64,000 nucleotides of DNA from Acanthamoeba sp. SK_2022b. Its lineage: Eukaryota; Discosea; Longamoebia; Acanthamoebidae. The translations under genes were made by a program, and so were the position numbers. Location: NCBI GenBank assembly GCA_027943245.1, contig JANDJZ010001750.1, positions 1 to 64,000 of the forward strand. The letters are read 5' to 3'. The notes under the pieces are model-generated. The model ran no database searches and was not told where the DNA came from. It worked only from the letters and a program-made list of their open reading frames with translations. The first letter of the stretch is position 1, and each line of letters begins with the position of its first letter. This document shows positions 18,842 through 29,297 of this stretch, piece after piece.

Positions 18842-18866
18842 AAAAAAGGGCAGCCGATGGCCGCCC
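18842..18866 (-). terminator. slyD terminator
   Basis: GGGCAGCC (18848-18855) pairs with GGCCGCCC (18859-18866) with one G-U pair. On the minus strand it is followed by six T (18842-18847), directly after slyD. Confidence 0.8.
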
Positions 18867-18890
18867 TCTTGTCTCGTCACTGCGCTCTGC

Positions 18891-19478
18891 TTAGTGGCAG
18901 CCGCAGCCGCCGTTACCGCAACCACCTTTACCGTGGTCGTGACCATGGTCGTGATCGTGGCTGTGGCCGTGACCGCCGCAGCAGCCTTCACCGTGCTCGT
19001 GGTGATGGTCGTGCTCGCCGTGTACGTGGCCGTGCGCCAGTTCTTCTTCGGTCGCTTCGCGGATCGCGACAACTTCCACGTTGAAGTTCAGGTTTTGGCC
19101 GGCCAGCATGTGGTTGCCGTCAACCACCACGTGGTCGCCGTCAACTTCGGTGATTTCAACCGGTACCGGGCCCTGATCGGTGTCAGCCAGGAAACGCATG
19201 CCGACCTGCAGTTCGTCAACGCCCATGAAGACGTCTTTCGGTACGCGCTGCACCAGGTTTTCGTCGTAGTTGCCGTACGCGTCGTTCGCGCCGACGTGAA
19301 CGTCAAAACGATCGCCAACGTCGTGGCCTTCGAGTGCTTTTTCCAGACCTGCGATCAGAGAACCATGCCCGTGCAGATAGTCCAGCGGTGCGCTCACCGG
19401 AGACTCATCAACCAAAACACCGTCTTCTGTACGTACTTGGTAAGCCAGGCTGACCACCAAGTCTTTTGCTACTTTCAT
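18891..19478 (-). CDS. slyD: FKBP-type prolyl isomerase and metallochaperone SlyD
   Basis: 195 residues: FKBP core with inserted-in-flap domain (DLVVSLAYQVRTEDGVLVDE ... GHGSLIAGLEKALEGH), then a metal-binding tail from about residue 150 rich in His, Cys, Gly and Asp (HGEHDHHHEHGEGCCGGHGH, HDHDHGHDHGKGG). It folds and isomerises nascent proteins and supplies nickel to hydrogenase maturation; E. coli SlyD has a similar tail. Confidence 0.96.
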   Translation of the reverse strand: MKVAKDLVVSLAYQVRTEDGVLVDESPVSAPLDYLHGHGSLIAGLEKALEGHDVGDRFDVHVGANDAYGNYDENLVQRVPKDVFMGVDELQVGMRFLADTDQGPVPVEITEVDGDHVVVDGNHMLAGQNLNFNVEVVAIREATEEELAHGHVHGEHDHHHEHGEGCCGGHGHSHDHDHGHDHGKGGCGNGGCGCH

Positions 19479-19590
19479 GATATCTCCTACCGTTGGCTAC
19501 TAGGACGCACACCGTTATCGGGATGCGCGCCTTTTCCGGACAGATTGTAACGGAAATCTGCCTCGCTGTACCCTCCGGGATAAAAAAACG

Positions 19591-19794
19591 CTACTTCGGC
19601 TGGAAAATGCCGATCACCTGCTCTTGCGGGCGAACGTGTTTTTCCACCTGTTGTTCGGTCTGGCGCTGATGGTGGCCGCACTTGACGCACTCCACCACCT
19701 CCACCTGATCCTCCCGCCATACCGCCAGCGTATCCATGGCGCTACAGCTCGGGCACACCGCCCCGGCGATAAATCTTTTACGTGTTGCAGACAT
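19591..19794 (-). CDS. yheV: YheV-type zinc-ribbon protein (DUF2387)
   Basis: 67 residues with two CxxC pairs (CPSC and CVKC), a small zinc ribbon of unknown function. It follows kefB on the same strand after 14 bases, as in E. coli. Confidence 0.88.
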   Translation of the reverse strand: MSATRKRFIAGAVCPSCSAMDTLAVWREDQVEVVECVKCGHHQRQTEQQVEKHVRPQEQVIGIFQPK

Positions 19795-19808
19795 CGTTAT
19801 GCTCCCGC

Positions 19809-21617
19809 TTATTCGTATTCGTCCCAGCCGTCGAACTGGCGGCTTTCTTTTTGCATTTCGCGATGGAACAGCTCTTCCAGCTCGCGCCGCGCCTCTTTCA
19901 CGCGGGAAATTTGCGCCACGTCGCCCTGATGCGGCGGCATCAGTTCACGCAGCATGCGCATATCCAGGCGGCGGAAATGCTGCTGGGCGCGGAAGGCCTG
20001 ATGCGGGTGCATCCCCAACTCCATCAGCGCCTTGCGCCCCAGTTCCAGCGCGCTGGAGAAGGTTTCGCGGCTGAACTGTTTCACCCCCGCCTGCAGCAAC
20101 TCATGCGCCTCCACGCGGCCGCGCGCCCGCGCCAGAATGCTCAGGTTCGGGAAGTGTTGCTGGCACAGCCGCACGATCTCCATGGTGTCTTCCGGCTCGT
20201 TGCAGGTGATCACGATCGACTTGGCCTTCTCGGCGCCCGCCGCGCGCAGCAGCTCCAGCTCGGTGGCATCGCCGTAATAAACCTTGTAGCCGTAGCGCCG
20301 CAGTACGCCAACGGCGCTGACGTCGCGCTCCAGAACGGTAATGCGCATTTTGTTGGCCATCAACAGGCGGCCGATCACCTGGCCGAAACGCCCGAAGCCG
20401 ACGATGATCACCTGCGGATCGTCATCTTCCACGTACGGCGTCTCCTCGTCTTCGTCTTTGGCGTTATAGCGGCGCGCCAAAATGCGGTCGATGGCCTGCA
20501 TCAACAGCGGCGTGGTCATCATCGACAGCGTCACCACCACCAGCAGCAAAGAGAGTTGATCCGGCTGCAGCACCTTTTGGGCGCCCGCCGCCGAAAACAG
20601 CACGAAGGCGAACTCACCGCCCTGGCTGAGCACCCCGGCAAACTGCAGCCGCACCGAACTGCGCAGGCCGAACAGGCGCGACACGCCGTAGAGCACGCCG
20701 GATTTGACCGTCACCAGCACCAGCACGCCGATCAACACCTCGGCCAGATGGGTGTAGAGCACGCCGATATTCAACACCATGCCCACCGAGATAAAGAACA
20801 ACCCCAGCAGCAGCCCTTTAAACGGCTCGATGGAAATTTCCAGTTCGTGGCGGTATTCGCTCTCCGCCAGCAGCACCCCGGCAATGAAGGTGCCGAGCGC
20901 CATCGACAGGCCGAGCGCTTCCATAAACAGCGCCGAGCCGAGCACCAGCAACAGCGCCGCGGCGGTGAAGATCTCGCGCACGCCGGAAGCGGCGATATAG
21001 CGGAACAGCGGCCGCAGCAGGAAACGGCCGCCGATCAGCATGCCGCCGAACGCCGCCACCTTAAGCGCGATCTTCGCCCAGTCGTCGCTGGTGCCGCCGG
21101 CGCCGGCCAGAATCGGGATCAGCGCCAGCGCCGGGATCACCGCCATATCCTGGAACAGCAGCACCGAGAAGCCGAGCTGCCCCCCTTCGTTGCGGTTCAT
21201 GCCCTTCTCGCGCATCAGCTGCAGCGCCATGGCGGTGGAAGACATCGCCAGGCCGACGCCGCCGATCACCGCCGCCTGCCAGGCGAAGTGCGTCAGGTAC
21301 AGCAACGCACCCAGCACCGCCGCGGTGATCAACACCTGGCCGGCGCCGGCGCCGAAGATCGAACGCCGCAGCTCCCACAGCTTGCTGGGGTTCAGCTCCA
21401 GGCCGATGATGAACATCAGGAACACCACGCCCAGCTCGGAGAAGTGCAGGATCTCGTCGACGTCGCGAATGAAGCCCAATCCCCAGGGGCCGATGGCGAT
21501 GCCGGCGATCAGATAGCCCAGCACCGCGCCGATCCCCAGGCGACGGGCGATCGGCACCGTCACCACCGCGGCGAACAGGAACAGTAAAATGGCGGTCAGT
21601 AAGGTCGATCCTTCCAT
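19809..21617 (-). CDS. kefB: Glutathione-gated K+/H+ antiporter KefB
   Basis: Inner-membrane K+ efflux system kept shut by glutathione and opened by glutathione adducts, protecting against electrophiles such as methylglyoxal. 602 residues (E. coli 601): about twelve membrane segments, the CPA2 core ([20 protein letters not shown]), then a KTN Rossmann domain ([17 protein letters not shown] near residue 400). The start MEGSTLL is chosen over an upstream in-frame start at 21656. It follows its ancillary subunit kefG after 2 bases. Confidence 0.95.
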   Translation of the reverse strand: MEGSTLLTAILLFLFAAVVTVPIARRLGIGAVLGYLIAGIAIGPWGLGFIRDVDEILHFSELGVVFLMFIIGLELNPSKLWELRRSIFGAGAGQVLITAAVLGALLYLTHFAWQAAVIGGVGLAMSSTAMALQLMREKGMNRNEGGQLGFSVLLFQDMAVIPALALIPILAGAGGTSDDWAKIALKVAAFGGMLIGGRFLLRPLFRYIAASGVREIFTAAALLLVLGSALFMEALGLSMALGTFIAGVLLAESEYRHELEISIEPFKGLLLGLFFISVGMVLNIGVLYTHLAEVLIGVLVLVTVKSGVLYGVSRLFGLRSSVRLQFAGVLSQGGEFAFVLFSAAGAQKVLQPDQLSLLLVVVTLSMMTTPLLMQAIDRILARRYNAKDEDEETPYVEDDDPQVIIVGFGRFGQVIGRLLMANKMRITVLERDVSAVGVLRRYGYKVYYGDATELELLRAAGAEKAKSIVITCNEPEDTMEIVRLCQQHFPNLSILARARGRVEAHELLQAGVKQFSRETFSSALELGRKALMELGMHPHQAFRAQQHFRRLDMRMLRELMPPHQGDVAQISRVKEARRELEELFHREMQKESRQFDGWDEYE

Positions 21618-21619
21618 GC

Positions 21620-22174
21620 TCACCGCCCTCCGCGTGGCAGCGGGTGGCTCAGCCACTCGCCATAGGCGTCCGCATGGCTACGCAGCACCTCCGGCTTTTG
21701 CCGCCGCGCCCAATACACCACGAACGGCGTCAGCCAATGCATATGGCACATCCCGGCGGTCAGCTCGAACGGCCGCAGAATATCTTCCATCGGGTAGTGG
21801 TTATAACCGCCGGTGCGGTAGGCGCCTTCCGGTTCGCCGGTGGTGATCACCGAACGCCAGTATTTGCCCGCCAGCGCATTGCCGCCCACGCCGCTGGCAA
21901 AGCCGCGCGACAGCACGCGATCCAGCCACTCCTTCAGCAGCGCCGGGCAGCTGTAGGTATACAGGGGGTGCTGAAACACGATGACCTGATGCTCACGCAG
22001 CAGCTGTTGTTCGTGATGGATATCGATAAAAAAATCAGGGTAGTGCGCGTAGAGATCGTGCACGGTGACATGTTCCAACTGCTGCGCCGGTCGAAGCAAA
22101 ACCCGGTTCGCCACCGAGTCATGGGATTCCGGATGGGCATACAGCAGCAAGACCTTGGGCGGCTGCGACATCAT
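21620..22174 (-). CDS. kefG: KefB ancillary flavodoxin-fold protein KefG
   Basis: 184 residues like E. coli KefG, of the NQO1-like quinone reductase fold ([48 protein letters not shown]). It binds KefB and is needed for full activity. It is divergent from yheS. Confidence 0.95.
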   Translation of the reverse strand: MMSQPPKVLLLYAHPESHDSVANRVLLRPAQQLEHVTVHDLYAHYPDFFIDIHHEQQLLREHQVIVFQHPLYTYSCPALLKEWLDRVLSRGFASGVGGNALAGKYWRSVITTGEPEGAYRTGGYNHYPMEDILRPFELTAGMCHMHWLTPFVVYWARRQKPEVLRSHADAYGEWLSHPLPRGGR

Positions 22175-22300
22175 TCCCCTCCAAAGCGTCGTCAGGGTAG
22201 CGGTTTTCCGTTACCATGCATCGCAAAGACAAAAACAGCGCGCGGTGCGCGTTCTGTTACCTTAATGATAATTTAACATACTCTGAACATACGGCGCTTT

Positions 22301-24214
22301 ATGATTGTATTCTCCTCGCTACAAATCCGACGCGGCATCCGCGTCCTGCTGGACAACGCCACGGCGACGGTTAATCCAGGTCAGAAGGTCGGCCTGGTGG
22401 GCAAAAACGGCTGCGGCAAATCCACGCTGCTGTCGCTGCTGAAGGGCGAGATCGCGGCGGACGGCGGCAGCTTCACCTTCCCCGGCAACTGGGCGCTGGC
22501 CTGGGTCAACCAGGAGACGCCGGCGCTGGACGTGCCGGCAATCGAGTATGTTATCGACGGCGACCGCGAGTTTCGCCAACTCGAAGCCGAATTGCAGGCG
22601 GCCAACGATCGCAACGACGGCCACGCCATCGCCACCCTGCACGGCAAGCTGGACGCCATCGACGCCTGGACCATCCGCTCCCGCGCCGCCAGCCTGCTGC
22701 ACGGCCTCGGCTTCTCCAACGAACAGCTGCAAAGCCCGGTGCGCGACTTCTCCGGCGGCTGGCGCATGCGCCTCAACCTGGCGCAGGCGCTGGTGTGCCG
22801 TTCCGACCTGCTGCTGCTCGACGAACCGACCAACCACCTGGATCTCGATGCGGTGATCTGGCTGGAGCGCTGGCTGAAAAGCTATCCCGGCACGCTAGTG
22901 CTGATCTCACACGACCGCGACTTCCTCGATCCGATCGTCGACAAAATCCTGCATATCGAACAGCAGACGATGAATGAATACACCGGCAACTATTCGTCGT
23001 TCGAACGCCAGCGCGCCACCAAGCTGGCGCAGCAGCAGTCGCTGTATCAGCACCAGCAAGAGAAAGTGGCGCACCTGCAAAGCTATATCGACCGTTTCCG
23101 CGCGCAGGCCACCAAGGCCAAGCAGGCGCAGAGCCGCATCAAGATGCTGGAGCGCATGGAGCTGATCGCCCCGGCGCACGTCGACAACCCGTTCACCTTC
23201 AGCTTCCGTCCGCCGGAAAGCCTGCCAAATCCGCTGCTGCGCATGGACAAAGTCAGCGCCGGGTATGGCGACAAGGTGATCCTGAAGTCAATCAAGCTGA
23301 ACCTGGTGCCCGGCTCGCGCATTGGCCTGCTCGGCCGCAACGGCGCCGGTAAATCGACGCTGATCAAACTGCTGGCCGGCACTCTGGAACCGCTGAGCGG
23401 CGAGATCGGCCTGGCGAAAGGCATCAAGCTGGGTTACTTCGCCCAGCACCAGCTGGAATTCCTGCGCGCCGACGAATCGCCGCTGCAGCACCTGAGCCGC
23501 ATCGCACCACGGGTGCTGGAGCAGCAGCTGCGCGACTATCTGGGCGGTTTCGGCTTCCAGGGCGACAAGGTCAGCGAAGTGACCGAACGTTTCTCCGGCG
23601 GCGAGAAGGCGCGGCTGGTGCTGGCGCTGATCGTCTGGCAGCGCCCTAACCTGCTGCTGCTCGATGAACCGACCAACCACCTGGATCTCGACATGCGTCA
23701 GGCGCTGACCGAGGCGCTGATCGATTTCGAAGGCGCGTTGGTGGTGGTCTCGCACGACCGTCACCTGCTGCGCTCTACCACCGACGATCTGTACCTGGTG
23801 CACGACGGCCAGGTCGAGCCTTTCGAGGGCGATCTCGACGACTACCAGCAGTGGCTTGTCGACCTGCAGCGCCAGGAAAGCCAGCAGGACGCACCGGAAA
23901 AAGAGAGCGGCGGCAACAGCGCGCAGGCGCGCAAGGATCAAAAACGCCGCGAGGCGGAGTTCCGTACGCAGACCCAGCCGCTGCGCAAGCAGATCGCCAA
24001 GCTGGAACAGCAGATGGAAAAACTGGGCGCCGAACTGGCGGCGGTGGAGGAACAGCTGGCGGATTCCGCACTGTACGACATCAGCCGCAAGGCCGAGTTG
24101 ACCGACTGCCTGCAAAAGCAAAGCCAGGCCAAATCCGCGCTGGAGGAGACGGAAATGACCTGGCTGTATGCACAGGAACAGCTGGAACAGTTAACGCAGG
24201 CGTTCGAAGCCTAA
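22301..24214 (+). CDS. yheS: ABC-F family ATPase YheS
   Basis: 637 residues as in E. coli. Two ABC modules without membrane segments: Walker A GKNGCGKSTL and GRNGAGKSTL, signatures FSGGWRMRL and FSGGEKARL, and the repeated LLLLDEPTNHLDLD. The inter-domain linker (about 240-300) and a charged C-terminal coiled coil are typical of ABC-F factors that act on the ribosome. The exact role of YheS is less defined than EttA's. Confidence 0.94.
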   Translation: MIVFSSLQIRRGIRVLLDNATATVNPGQKVGLVGKNGCGKSTLLSLLKGEIAADGGSFTFPGNWALAWVNQETPALDVPAIEYVIDGDREFRQLEAELQAANDRNDGHAIATLHGKLDAIDAWTIRSRAASLLHGLGFSNEQLQSPVRDFSGGWRMRLNLAQALVCRSDLLLLDEPTNHLDLDAVIWLERWLKSYPGTLVLISHDRDFLDPIVDKILHIEQQTMNEYTGNYSSFERQRATKLAQQQSLYQHQQEKVAHLQSYIDRFRAQATKAKQAQSRIKMLERMELIAPAHVDNPFTFSFRPPESLPNPLLRMDKVSAGYGDKVILKSIKLNLVPGSRIGLLGRNGAGKSTLIKLLAGTLEPLSGEIGLAKGIKLGYFAQHQLEFLRADESPLQHLSRIAPRVLEQQLRDYLGGFGFQGDKVSEVTERFSGGEKARLVLALIVWQRPNLLLLDEPTNHLDLDMRQALTEALIDFEGALVVVSHDRHLLRSTTDDLYLVHDGQVEPFEGDLDDYQQWLVDLQRQESQQDAPEKESGGNSAQARKDQKRREAEFRTQTQPLRKQIAKLEQQMEKLGAELAAVEEQLADSALYDISRKAELTDCLQKQSQAKSALEETEMTWLYAQEQLEQLTQAFEA

Positions 24215-24217
24215 GCC

Positions 24218-25066
24218 TCAGGCCTTGTAAAAAGGCCTATCCCCCAGAATGGTCGCGCGGTGCATAATGCGCCGCTGCGGCAGATAATCCGCGTTGGCGT
24301 AGTGCTGCGTCACGCGGTTATCCCAGATCGCCACGTCATTTTCCTGCCAGCGCCAGCGCACCTGAAACTCCGGTTTGGTGATGTGAGCAAACAGGAAGTT
24401 CAGCAAAGCGTCGCTCTCTTTCGGCGCCAGATCGACGATCCGCGTGGTAAATCCTTCATTGACGAACAGCGCCTGCCGGCCGCTGACCGGGTGGGTGCGT
24501 ACCACCGGATGCAGCAGCGGCGGGTTTTTCTGCACCGCCAGCTGCCAGCGCTGATGCTCTTCTTCACTGCCGCGATGTTTGTGTTCCGGGAACGACTTGG
24601 TGAAGTCATGCTCCGCACGCAGCCCTGCGAGCAGCGTTCTGAACGGCGCCGACAGCGCCTCGTAGGCCGCGATGCCGCTGGCCCACAGCGTATCGCCGCC
24701 GGTGGAAGGCAAGGTCTTGGCCGCCAGGATCGCCCCCAGCGGCGGGTTCTCGATAAAGGTCACGTCGGTGTGCCAGTTATCGTTGTCCGGCGGGTTGTCG
24801 TCGTGGGTATCGAGCACGATGATCTCTTCCACGTCGGTGGCGTGCGGATAGACCGGATGGATATGCAGATCGCCGAAGCGGCCGGCCAGATCGCGCTGCT
24901 GCAGCGGCGTGATCGGCTGATTGCGGAAGAACAGCACCTGATGCTTCAGCAAGGCATGATAAAGCTGTTCAAACTGGCCGTCGCCCAGCGGCCGGGCCAA
25001 TTCGACGTTTTCCACCAGCGCCCCGATGTAAGGCCCCAGCGGGGTCATATTCAGACGTTCGTTCAT
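24218..25066 (-). CDS. tauD: Taurine dioxygenase TauD
   Basis: Fe(II)/2-oxoglutarate dioxygenase converting taurine to aminoacetaldehyde and sulfite under sulfur starvation. 282 residues (E. coli 283). The iron ligands are at the E. coli positions: H99 and D101 in WHTD, and H255 in RVTQHY. The ATG overlaps the tauC stop by 4 bases. Its 3' end lies 3 bases from convergent yheS. Confidence 0.96.
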   Translation of the reverse strand: MNERLNMTPLGPYIGALVENVELARPLGDGQFEQLYHALLKHQVLFFRNQPITPLQQRDLAGRFGDLHIHPVYPHATDVEEIIVLDTHDDNPPDNDNWHTDVTFIENPPLGAILAAKTLPSTGGDTLWASGIAAYEALSAPFRTLLAGLRAEHDFTKSFPEHKHRGSEEEHQRWQLAVQKNPPLLHPVVRTHPVSGRQALFVNEGFTTRIVDLAPKESDALLNFLFAHITKPEFQVRWRWQENDVAIWDNRVTQHYANADYLPQRRIMHRATILGDRPFYKA

Positions 25067-25899
25067 TGCTGTACTCCATGCCACGGGGTCAATCGGCGCT
25101 GCAGGGCACGCAGCCCCAGCTCCAGCCCAAATGCAATCACCGCAATCACGCCGATGCCGGCCAACACCACGTCGGTCGCCAGAAACTCACCGGCGGATTG
25201 CACCATAAATCCCAGGCCGCGCGTGGCGGCGATCAGTTCGGCGGCCACCAGCGTCGACCAGCCGACGCCCAGCCCGATGCGAATGCCGGTCAGGATCTCC
25301 GGCAGCGCACTCGGCAGCACCACGAAACGCAGCACCTGCCAACGCGTGGCGCCCAACGCGCGGGCGGCACGCACCCTCACCTGCGCCACGCTGCGCACGC
25401 CGGCCACGGCAGACAGCGTCACCGGCGCGAAGATCGCCAGATAAATCAGCAAGATCTTTGAGGTTTCGCCGATGCCGAACCAAATCACCATCAGCGGCAG
25501 ATAGGCCAGCGGCGGCACCGGGCGATAGATTTCAATCAGCGGATCGAGGATGCCGCGTACCGTGTCGTTCAGCCCCATGGCGATGCCCACCGGAATGCCG
25601 ACGATCACCGCCGCCAACAGCGCTACCAGAATGCGCCCCAGGCTGGCCGCCAGATGTTGCCACAGCGTGGCGTCCATAAAGCCTTGCGGGCTGGCGATGG
25701 TGATCAACTGGTGCAGCACCTGCTGCGGCGCCGGCAAAAACAGCGGGCTGATCAGCTGCAGCGCCGTCACGCCCCACCAGACGATCAACACCGTCAACAG
25801 CGTGGCGCCGCTCAGCCAAACGTTGCGCGGCACGCTGAAACGGCGCGTCGCTTTGCCCTGCGGCTGCGCCGCGGCCTTCAGAGTGGAATGCAGGCTCAT
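25063..25899 (-). CDS. tauC: Taurine ABC transporter permease TauC
   Basis: Inner-membrane permease of the TauABC importer. 278 residues with about six membrane segments and the BPD motif region ([22 protein letters not shown], similar to the EAA loop that contacts the ATPase). Overlaps tauB and tauD by 4 bases on either side. Confidence 0.95.
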   Translation of the reverse strand: MSLHSTLKAAAQPQGKATRRFSVPRNVWLSGATLLTVLIVWWGVTALQLISPLFLPAPQQVLHQLITIASPQGFMDATLWQHLAASLGRILVALLAAVIVGIPVGIAMGLNDTVRGILDPLIEIYRPVPPLAYLPLMVIWFGIGETSKILLIYLAIFAPVTLSAVAGVRSVAQVRVRAARALGATRWQVLRFVVLPSALPEILTGIRIGLGVGWSTLVAAELIAATRGLGFMVQSAGEFLATDVVLAGIGVIAVIAFGLELGLRALQRRLTPWHGVQQ

Positions 25900-26663
25900 A
25901 GCAAGGCCTCGCGCTGTTGGAAAACTTTGCCCAGCACGTATTCGCGCTGCGCGATAAATTCAGGATCTGACTTGATGGCGCGGCAGGCTTCGCCGTCGGC
26001 ATAGCGTTGGCCGAAGTTCAGCGACAGCCTCTCCACCACCTGCCCTGGCCCCGGCGACAGCAGCAGCAGTTCGCTGGCGAGGAACACCGCCTCTTCGATA
26101 TCGTGGGTGATCAGCAGCACCTGCTTGCCGGTATCACGCCAAATGGTCAGCAACAGCTCCTGCATCTGCTCGCGGGTGAACGCGTCCAGGGCGCCGAACG
26201 GCTCGTCCAACAACAACAGCCGCGGATCGGCGGCCAGAGCGCGGGCGATGCCGACGCGTTGGCGCATGCCGCCGGAAAGCTGCCAGATAAAGTGCTGTTC
26301 ATAGCCCGCCAGCCCCACGCGCTGCAGCATCTGCTCCGCCACCTGGCGGCGCTGCGCCTTGCCGACGCCGGCCAGTTGCAGGCCGAACTCGACGTTGTCC
26401 ACCACGTTGCGCCAAGGCAGTAAGCCCTCATGCTGGAACACCACGCCCCGTTCGGCGCCCGGGCCGTGAACGGGCGTTCCATCCAGCGTGATGCTGCCAG
26501 CTGAAGGCTCGATAAACCCGGCGATCAAATTCAGCAGCGTGGTCTTGCCGCAGCCCGACGGGCCGAGCACCACCACCAGTTGCCCGGCGGCGATCTGGAA
26601 CGACACGTCACGCAGCGCGGGCCGCCCCTGATACTCTGCTGAAAGATGATTGACGTTTAGCAT
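25896..26663 (-). CDS. tauB: Taurine ABC transporter ATPase TauB
   Basis: 255 residues, the ATPase of TauABC. Walker [12 protein letters not shown], signature [15 protein letters not shown], Walker [13 protein letters not shown] and the switch histidine in [11 protein letters not shown] are all present. Confidence 0.96.
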   Translation of the reverse strand: MLNVNHLSAEYQGRPALRDVSFQIAAGQLVVVLGPSGCGKTTLLNLIAGFIEPSAGSITLDGTPVHGPGAERGVVFQHEGLLPWRNVVDNVEFGLQLAGVGKAQRRQVAEQMLQRVGLAGYEQHFIWQLSGGMRQRVGIARALAADPRLLLLDEPFGALDAFTREQMQELLLTIWRDTGKQVLLITHDIEEAVFLASELLLLSPGPGQVVERLSLNFGQRYADGEACRAIKSDPEFIAQREYVLGKVFQQREALL

Positions 26664-26672
26664 CCTGCTTCC

Positions 26673-27668
26673 TTACGACTGCGGCGCAGCCTGCACCTGT
26701 TTCACAAAGCGGTCGGTCACGTAAGCGCTGTAGTCGCTGTCGACCTGCGGGATCTTGCCCTGCTGCTTGAGGAATTCGGCGGTATCGCGGATCGCCTTGT
26801 CCACCGGCTGGCCGAGCTGGGCAACCTGATCCGCCACCGGCAGATAACGGTTTCCCTTCACCAGCTCCGGCACCTGCGCTTCCGGCACGCCGCTCAGGCG
26901 CGCCAGCGTGCTGAGGTGGTTCGGATCTTTCAGCCACTGTTCCGGCGCCGCCAGGTAGGCTTTTTGCGCCTGCAGGGCGCTGGCGGCAAAGGCGGTCACC
27001 ACGTCGGGATGTTTCTCGGCAAAATCTTTGCGCACCACCCACACGTCCAGCGTCGGCGAGCCCCATTCGCCCACCTGCGCGGAGTCGGTCAACACCTTGC
27101 CCTGTTTGGCCAGTTCGTTGACCACCGGCGCCCAGACGTAGGCGCCGTCGATGTCGCCGCGCTGCCAGGCGGCGGCGATGGCCGGCGGCTGCAGATTGAG
27201 GATCTTCACCTGCTCAGGCTTGATGCCCCAATGCTTGAGCGAGGCCAGCAGGCTGTAATGGGTGGTGGAGATAAACGGCACCGCAATGCGCTTGCCGATC
27301 AGATCCTGCGGGCTTTTGATGTCATTTTTCACCACCAGCGCTTCGGAACTGCCGAGCTGCGAGGCGATGAGGAACACTTCGATGGGGAGTTTCTGGCTGG
27401 CGGCCACCGCCAGCGGGCTGGAGCCGATATTGCCGATCTGCACGTCGCCGGAGGCCAGCGCACGCAGCACGCTGGAGCCGCTGTCGAACTTACGCCAGTC
27501 GACCGTCGCGCCGGACCGTTTGGCGAAGCTGTTTTCCGCCTGCGCCACCTTGGCCGGTTCTGCCGACGTCTGGTACGCCACGGTCACATCCACCGCGTAG
27601 GCGCTGGTTGCGCTGAGCGACAGCGCCAACAGCGCCGCGTTGCGTAAGGAAAAGAGTTTGCCCGCCAT
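26673..27668 (-). CDS. tauA: Taurine-binding periplasmic protein TauA
   Basis: 331 residues. The signal peptide (LLALSLSATSAYA) is followed by mature VDVTVAYQTSAEPAK, an NMT1/SsuA-like sulfonate-binding fold. First gene of tauABCD; E. coli tau genes need the CysB-like activator Cbl under sulfate limitation. Confidence 0.95.
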   Translation of the reverse strand: MAGKLFSLRNAALLALSLSATSAYAVDVTVAYQTSAEPAKVAQAENSFAKRSGATVDWRKFDSGSSVLRALASGDVQIGNIGSSPLAVAASQKLPIEVFLIASQLGSSEALVVKNDIKSPQDLIGKRIAVPFISTTHYSLLASLKHWGIKPEQVKILNLQPPAIAAAWQRGDIDGAYVWAPVVNELAKQGKVLTDSAQVGEWGSPTLDVWVVRKDFAEKHPDVVTAFAASALQAQKAYLAAPEQWLKDPNHLSTLARLSGVPEAQVPELVKGNRYLPVADQVAQLGQPVDKAIRDTAEFLKQQGKIPQVDSDYSAYVTDRFVKQVQAAPQS

Positions 27669-27689
27669 GTTCCGCTCCGTTGATAAAAA

Positions 27690-27765
27690 TCTGTTCAGTT
27701 GCTGACAGTTTTATCTGAGCGATGACGGGCTATAAAAGAATAAAAAAGTCTTCTTTATTACCGTG
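27690..27765 (-). promoter_or_regulatory. tauA upstream region
   Basis: The A/T-rich stretch before tauA includes AATAAA/TTTATT inverted repeats (about 27739-27759), stands out from the GC-rich surroundings and is the likely site for the promoter and a Cbl/CysB-type activator. No exact consensus was found. Confidence 0.35.
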
Positions 27766-27782
27766 AGTAATATAAACGCGGG

Positions 27783-28565
27783 TTACAGCGCGATACTTCC
27801 GCGCAGGAACACATGAGCATAGCCGCCGAGCAGCGTGCGATCCCCGTGCAGTTCGCAGAACAGTTCGCCGCCGCGTGCCGAGATCTGCTGCGCATGCAGC
27901 CGATGGCGGCCGAGACGCGCCGTCCAGTAAGGCATCAGCGTGCAGTGCGCGGAGCCGGTAACCGGATCTTCACCGCCGTCGAGCGTGAAATAGCGCGACA
28001 CGAAGTCCACGGTGTCACCCGGCGCGGTAACGATTACCGCACGCCCGGCCAGCGCGATCAGCGCCGGGATGTCCGGCCGCAGCGCGCGTACCTGCGCCTC
28101 ATTTTCCAGCACCACCATCAGCGCTTTCGCCTGCCACACCTCCAGCGGCTGCACGCCCAGCAGCGCCGCGAGGCCCGCCGGTTCAGCCACCTTCTGCGGC
28201 GGCCGTGCGGGGAAGTCGAGCACCAGCCGTTCCCCGTCCTGCGCATCGCGCTTGACGAACAGCTCGCCGCCGGCCGAACGGAAGCGGATATCCTGCAGCG
28301 CCGGATTGATCGCGCTGAACATCACATGCGCCGCCGCCAGGGTGCCGTGGCCGCAAAGGTCGACCTCGCGTTCCGGGGTAAACCAGCGGATAGCGGTCAT
28401 GTCGCCGTCATCCCAGACAAAGCTGGTTTCCGGCAGGCCGATCTCGTTGGCGATCGCCTGCAGCCGCTCCGCCGGCAGCGGCTGCGTCAGCAGGCAAACC
28501 CCGGCCGGGTTGCCGCGCAGCCCTTTGCCGGTAAAGGCAACCACGTGATAATAATTTTCCGCCAT
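27783..28565 (-). CDS. PhzF-family isomerase-like protein
   Basis: 260 residues of the diaminopimelate-epimerase-like PhzF/YddE family: GNPAGVCLL near the start, conserved LPETSFVW with the catalytic-type Glu, LCGHGTLAAAHV, and GGEDPVTGSAHCTL near the end. Family members isomerise small acids, but substrates are mostly unknown. No phenazine genes accompany it. It follows the exporter gene on the same strand after 10 bases. Confidence 0.88.
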   Translation of the reverse strand: MAENYYHVVAFTGKGLRGNPAGVCLLTQPLPAERLQAIANEIGLPETSFVWDDGDMTAIRWFTPEREVDLCGHGTLAAAHVMFSAINPALQDIRFRSAGGELFVKRDAQDGERLVLDFPARPPQKVAEPAGLAALLGVQPLEVWQAKALMVVLENEAQVRALRPDIPALIALAGRAVIVTAPGDTVDFVSRYFTLDGGEDPVTGSAHCTLMPYWTARLGRHRLHAQQISARGGELFCELHGDRTLLGGYAHVFLRGSIAL

Positions 28566-28575
28566 CGTTCGCTCC

Positions 28576-29178
28576 TTAATGCCAGATCAGTAACACACAG
28601 GCTGCGGTCAACAACCCCATGGAAACGTTGAAGATAACCCAGGCCTTTTTGCTGCGCAGCAGGCGGCCGATCACGGTGCCGAACGCCAGCCAGATAATGC
28701 CGGCGACAATGTTGACCACCAAAATGCCCAGCGCGATCGCCGCAATGGATCCGTTGTACTTATCGCCCGCCAGGCTGAAGCTGGCCACCGCCCCCAGCGC
28801 CATCAGCCAGGCTTTCGGGTTGAGGAACTGCAGCAGCCAGCCCTGATACAGCCGCACCGGCTGCGGCGGCGCCACGTCGGTTTCCAGCTTTTCATAGGCG
28901 GCGGTGGCGACTTTCCACGCCAGCCACAGCAGGTACAGACTGCCGAGGATTTTCAGGATCAGGTGCAGCGACGGGTAGACCAGGATCAGGCTGCCGACGC
29001 CGAAGGCCACCAGCAGCAAAATGCTTTGCATGCCGAGCATGATACCGACCATCAGCCACAGCGATCGCATAAAGCCGAAGTTAGCGCCGGAGGTAGTCAA
29101 CAGCAGGTTATTGGGGCCAGGCGTGATGGCGGCGACCCACAGGAAGCCCAGCATCGAAAGGAATAAACTCGGTTCCAT
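28576..29178 (-). CDS. LysE/RhtB-family exporter
   Basis: 200 residues, about six membrane segments, with TPGPNNLLLTTSGANFGF near the N-terminus, the mark of LysE/RhtB amino-acid exporters. Substrate unknown. Paired with the PhzF-like gene, and divergent from yheT. The start MEPSLFLSML is preferred to 29196. Confidence 0.88.
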   Translation of the reverse strand: MEPSLFLSMLGFLWVAAITPGPNNLLLTTSGANFGFMRSLWLMVGIMLGMQSILLLVAFGVGSLILVYPSLHLILKILGSLYLLWLAWKVATAAYEKLETDVAPPQPVRLYQGWLLQFLNPKAWLMALGAVASFSLAGDKYNGSIAAIALGILVVNIVAGIIWLAFGTVIGRLLRSKKAWVIFNVSMGLLTAACVLLIWH

Positions 29179-29297
29179 GGCACGGGTGCTCCTCACCCAA
29201 GGCGCTTTTTTGCAGTATCATTGTTAGTTCTTGGTATTGAAGCTAACAGTGCGCTAGGGATCTCACAATAGCCGCCCACAACATTTTTACTCAGCCT

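Noticed and set aside
18891..19050. Repeat-like HD/HG-rich DNA at the end of slyD
   Set aside because: It encodes the known His/Cys-rich metal-binding tail of SlyD, not a DNA repeat element or CRISPR.
19782..21587. 601-codon plus-strand frame opposite kefB
   Set aside because: His/Gln-rich antisense shadow; kefB on the other strand has full-length family identity.
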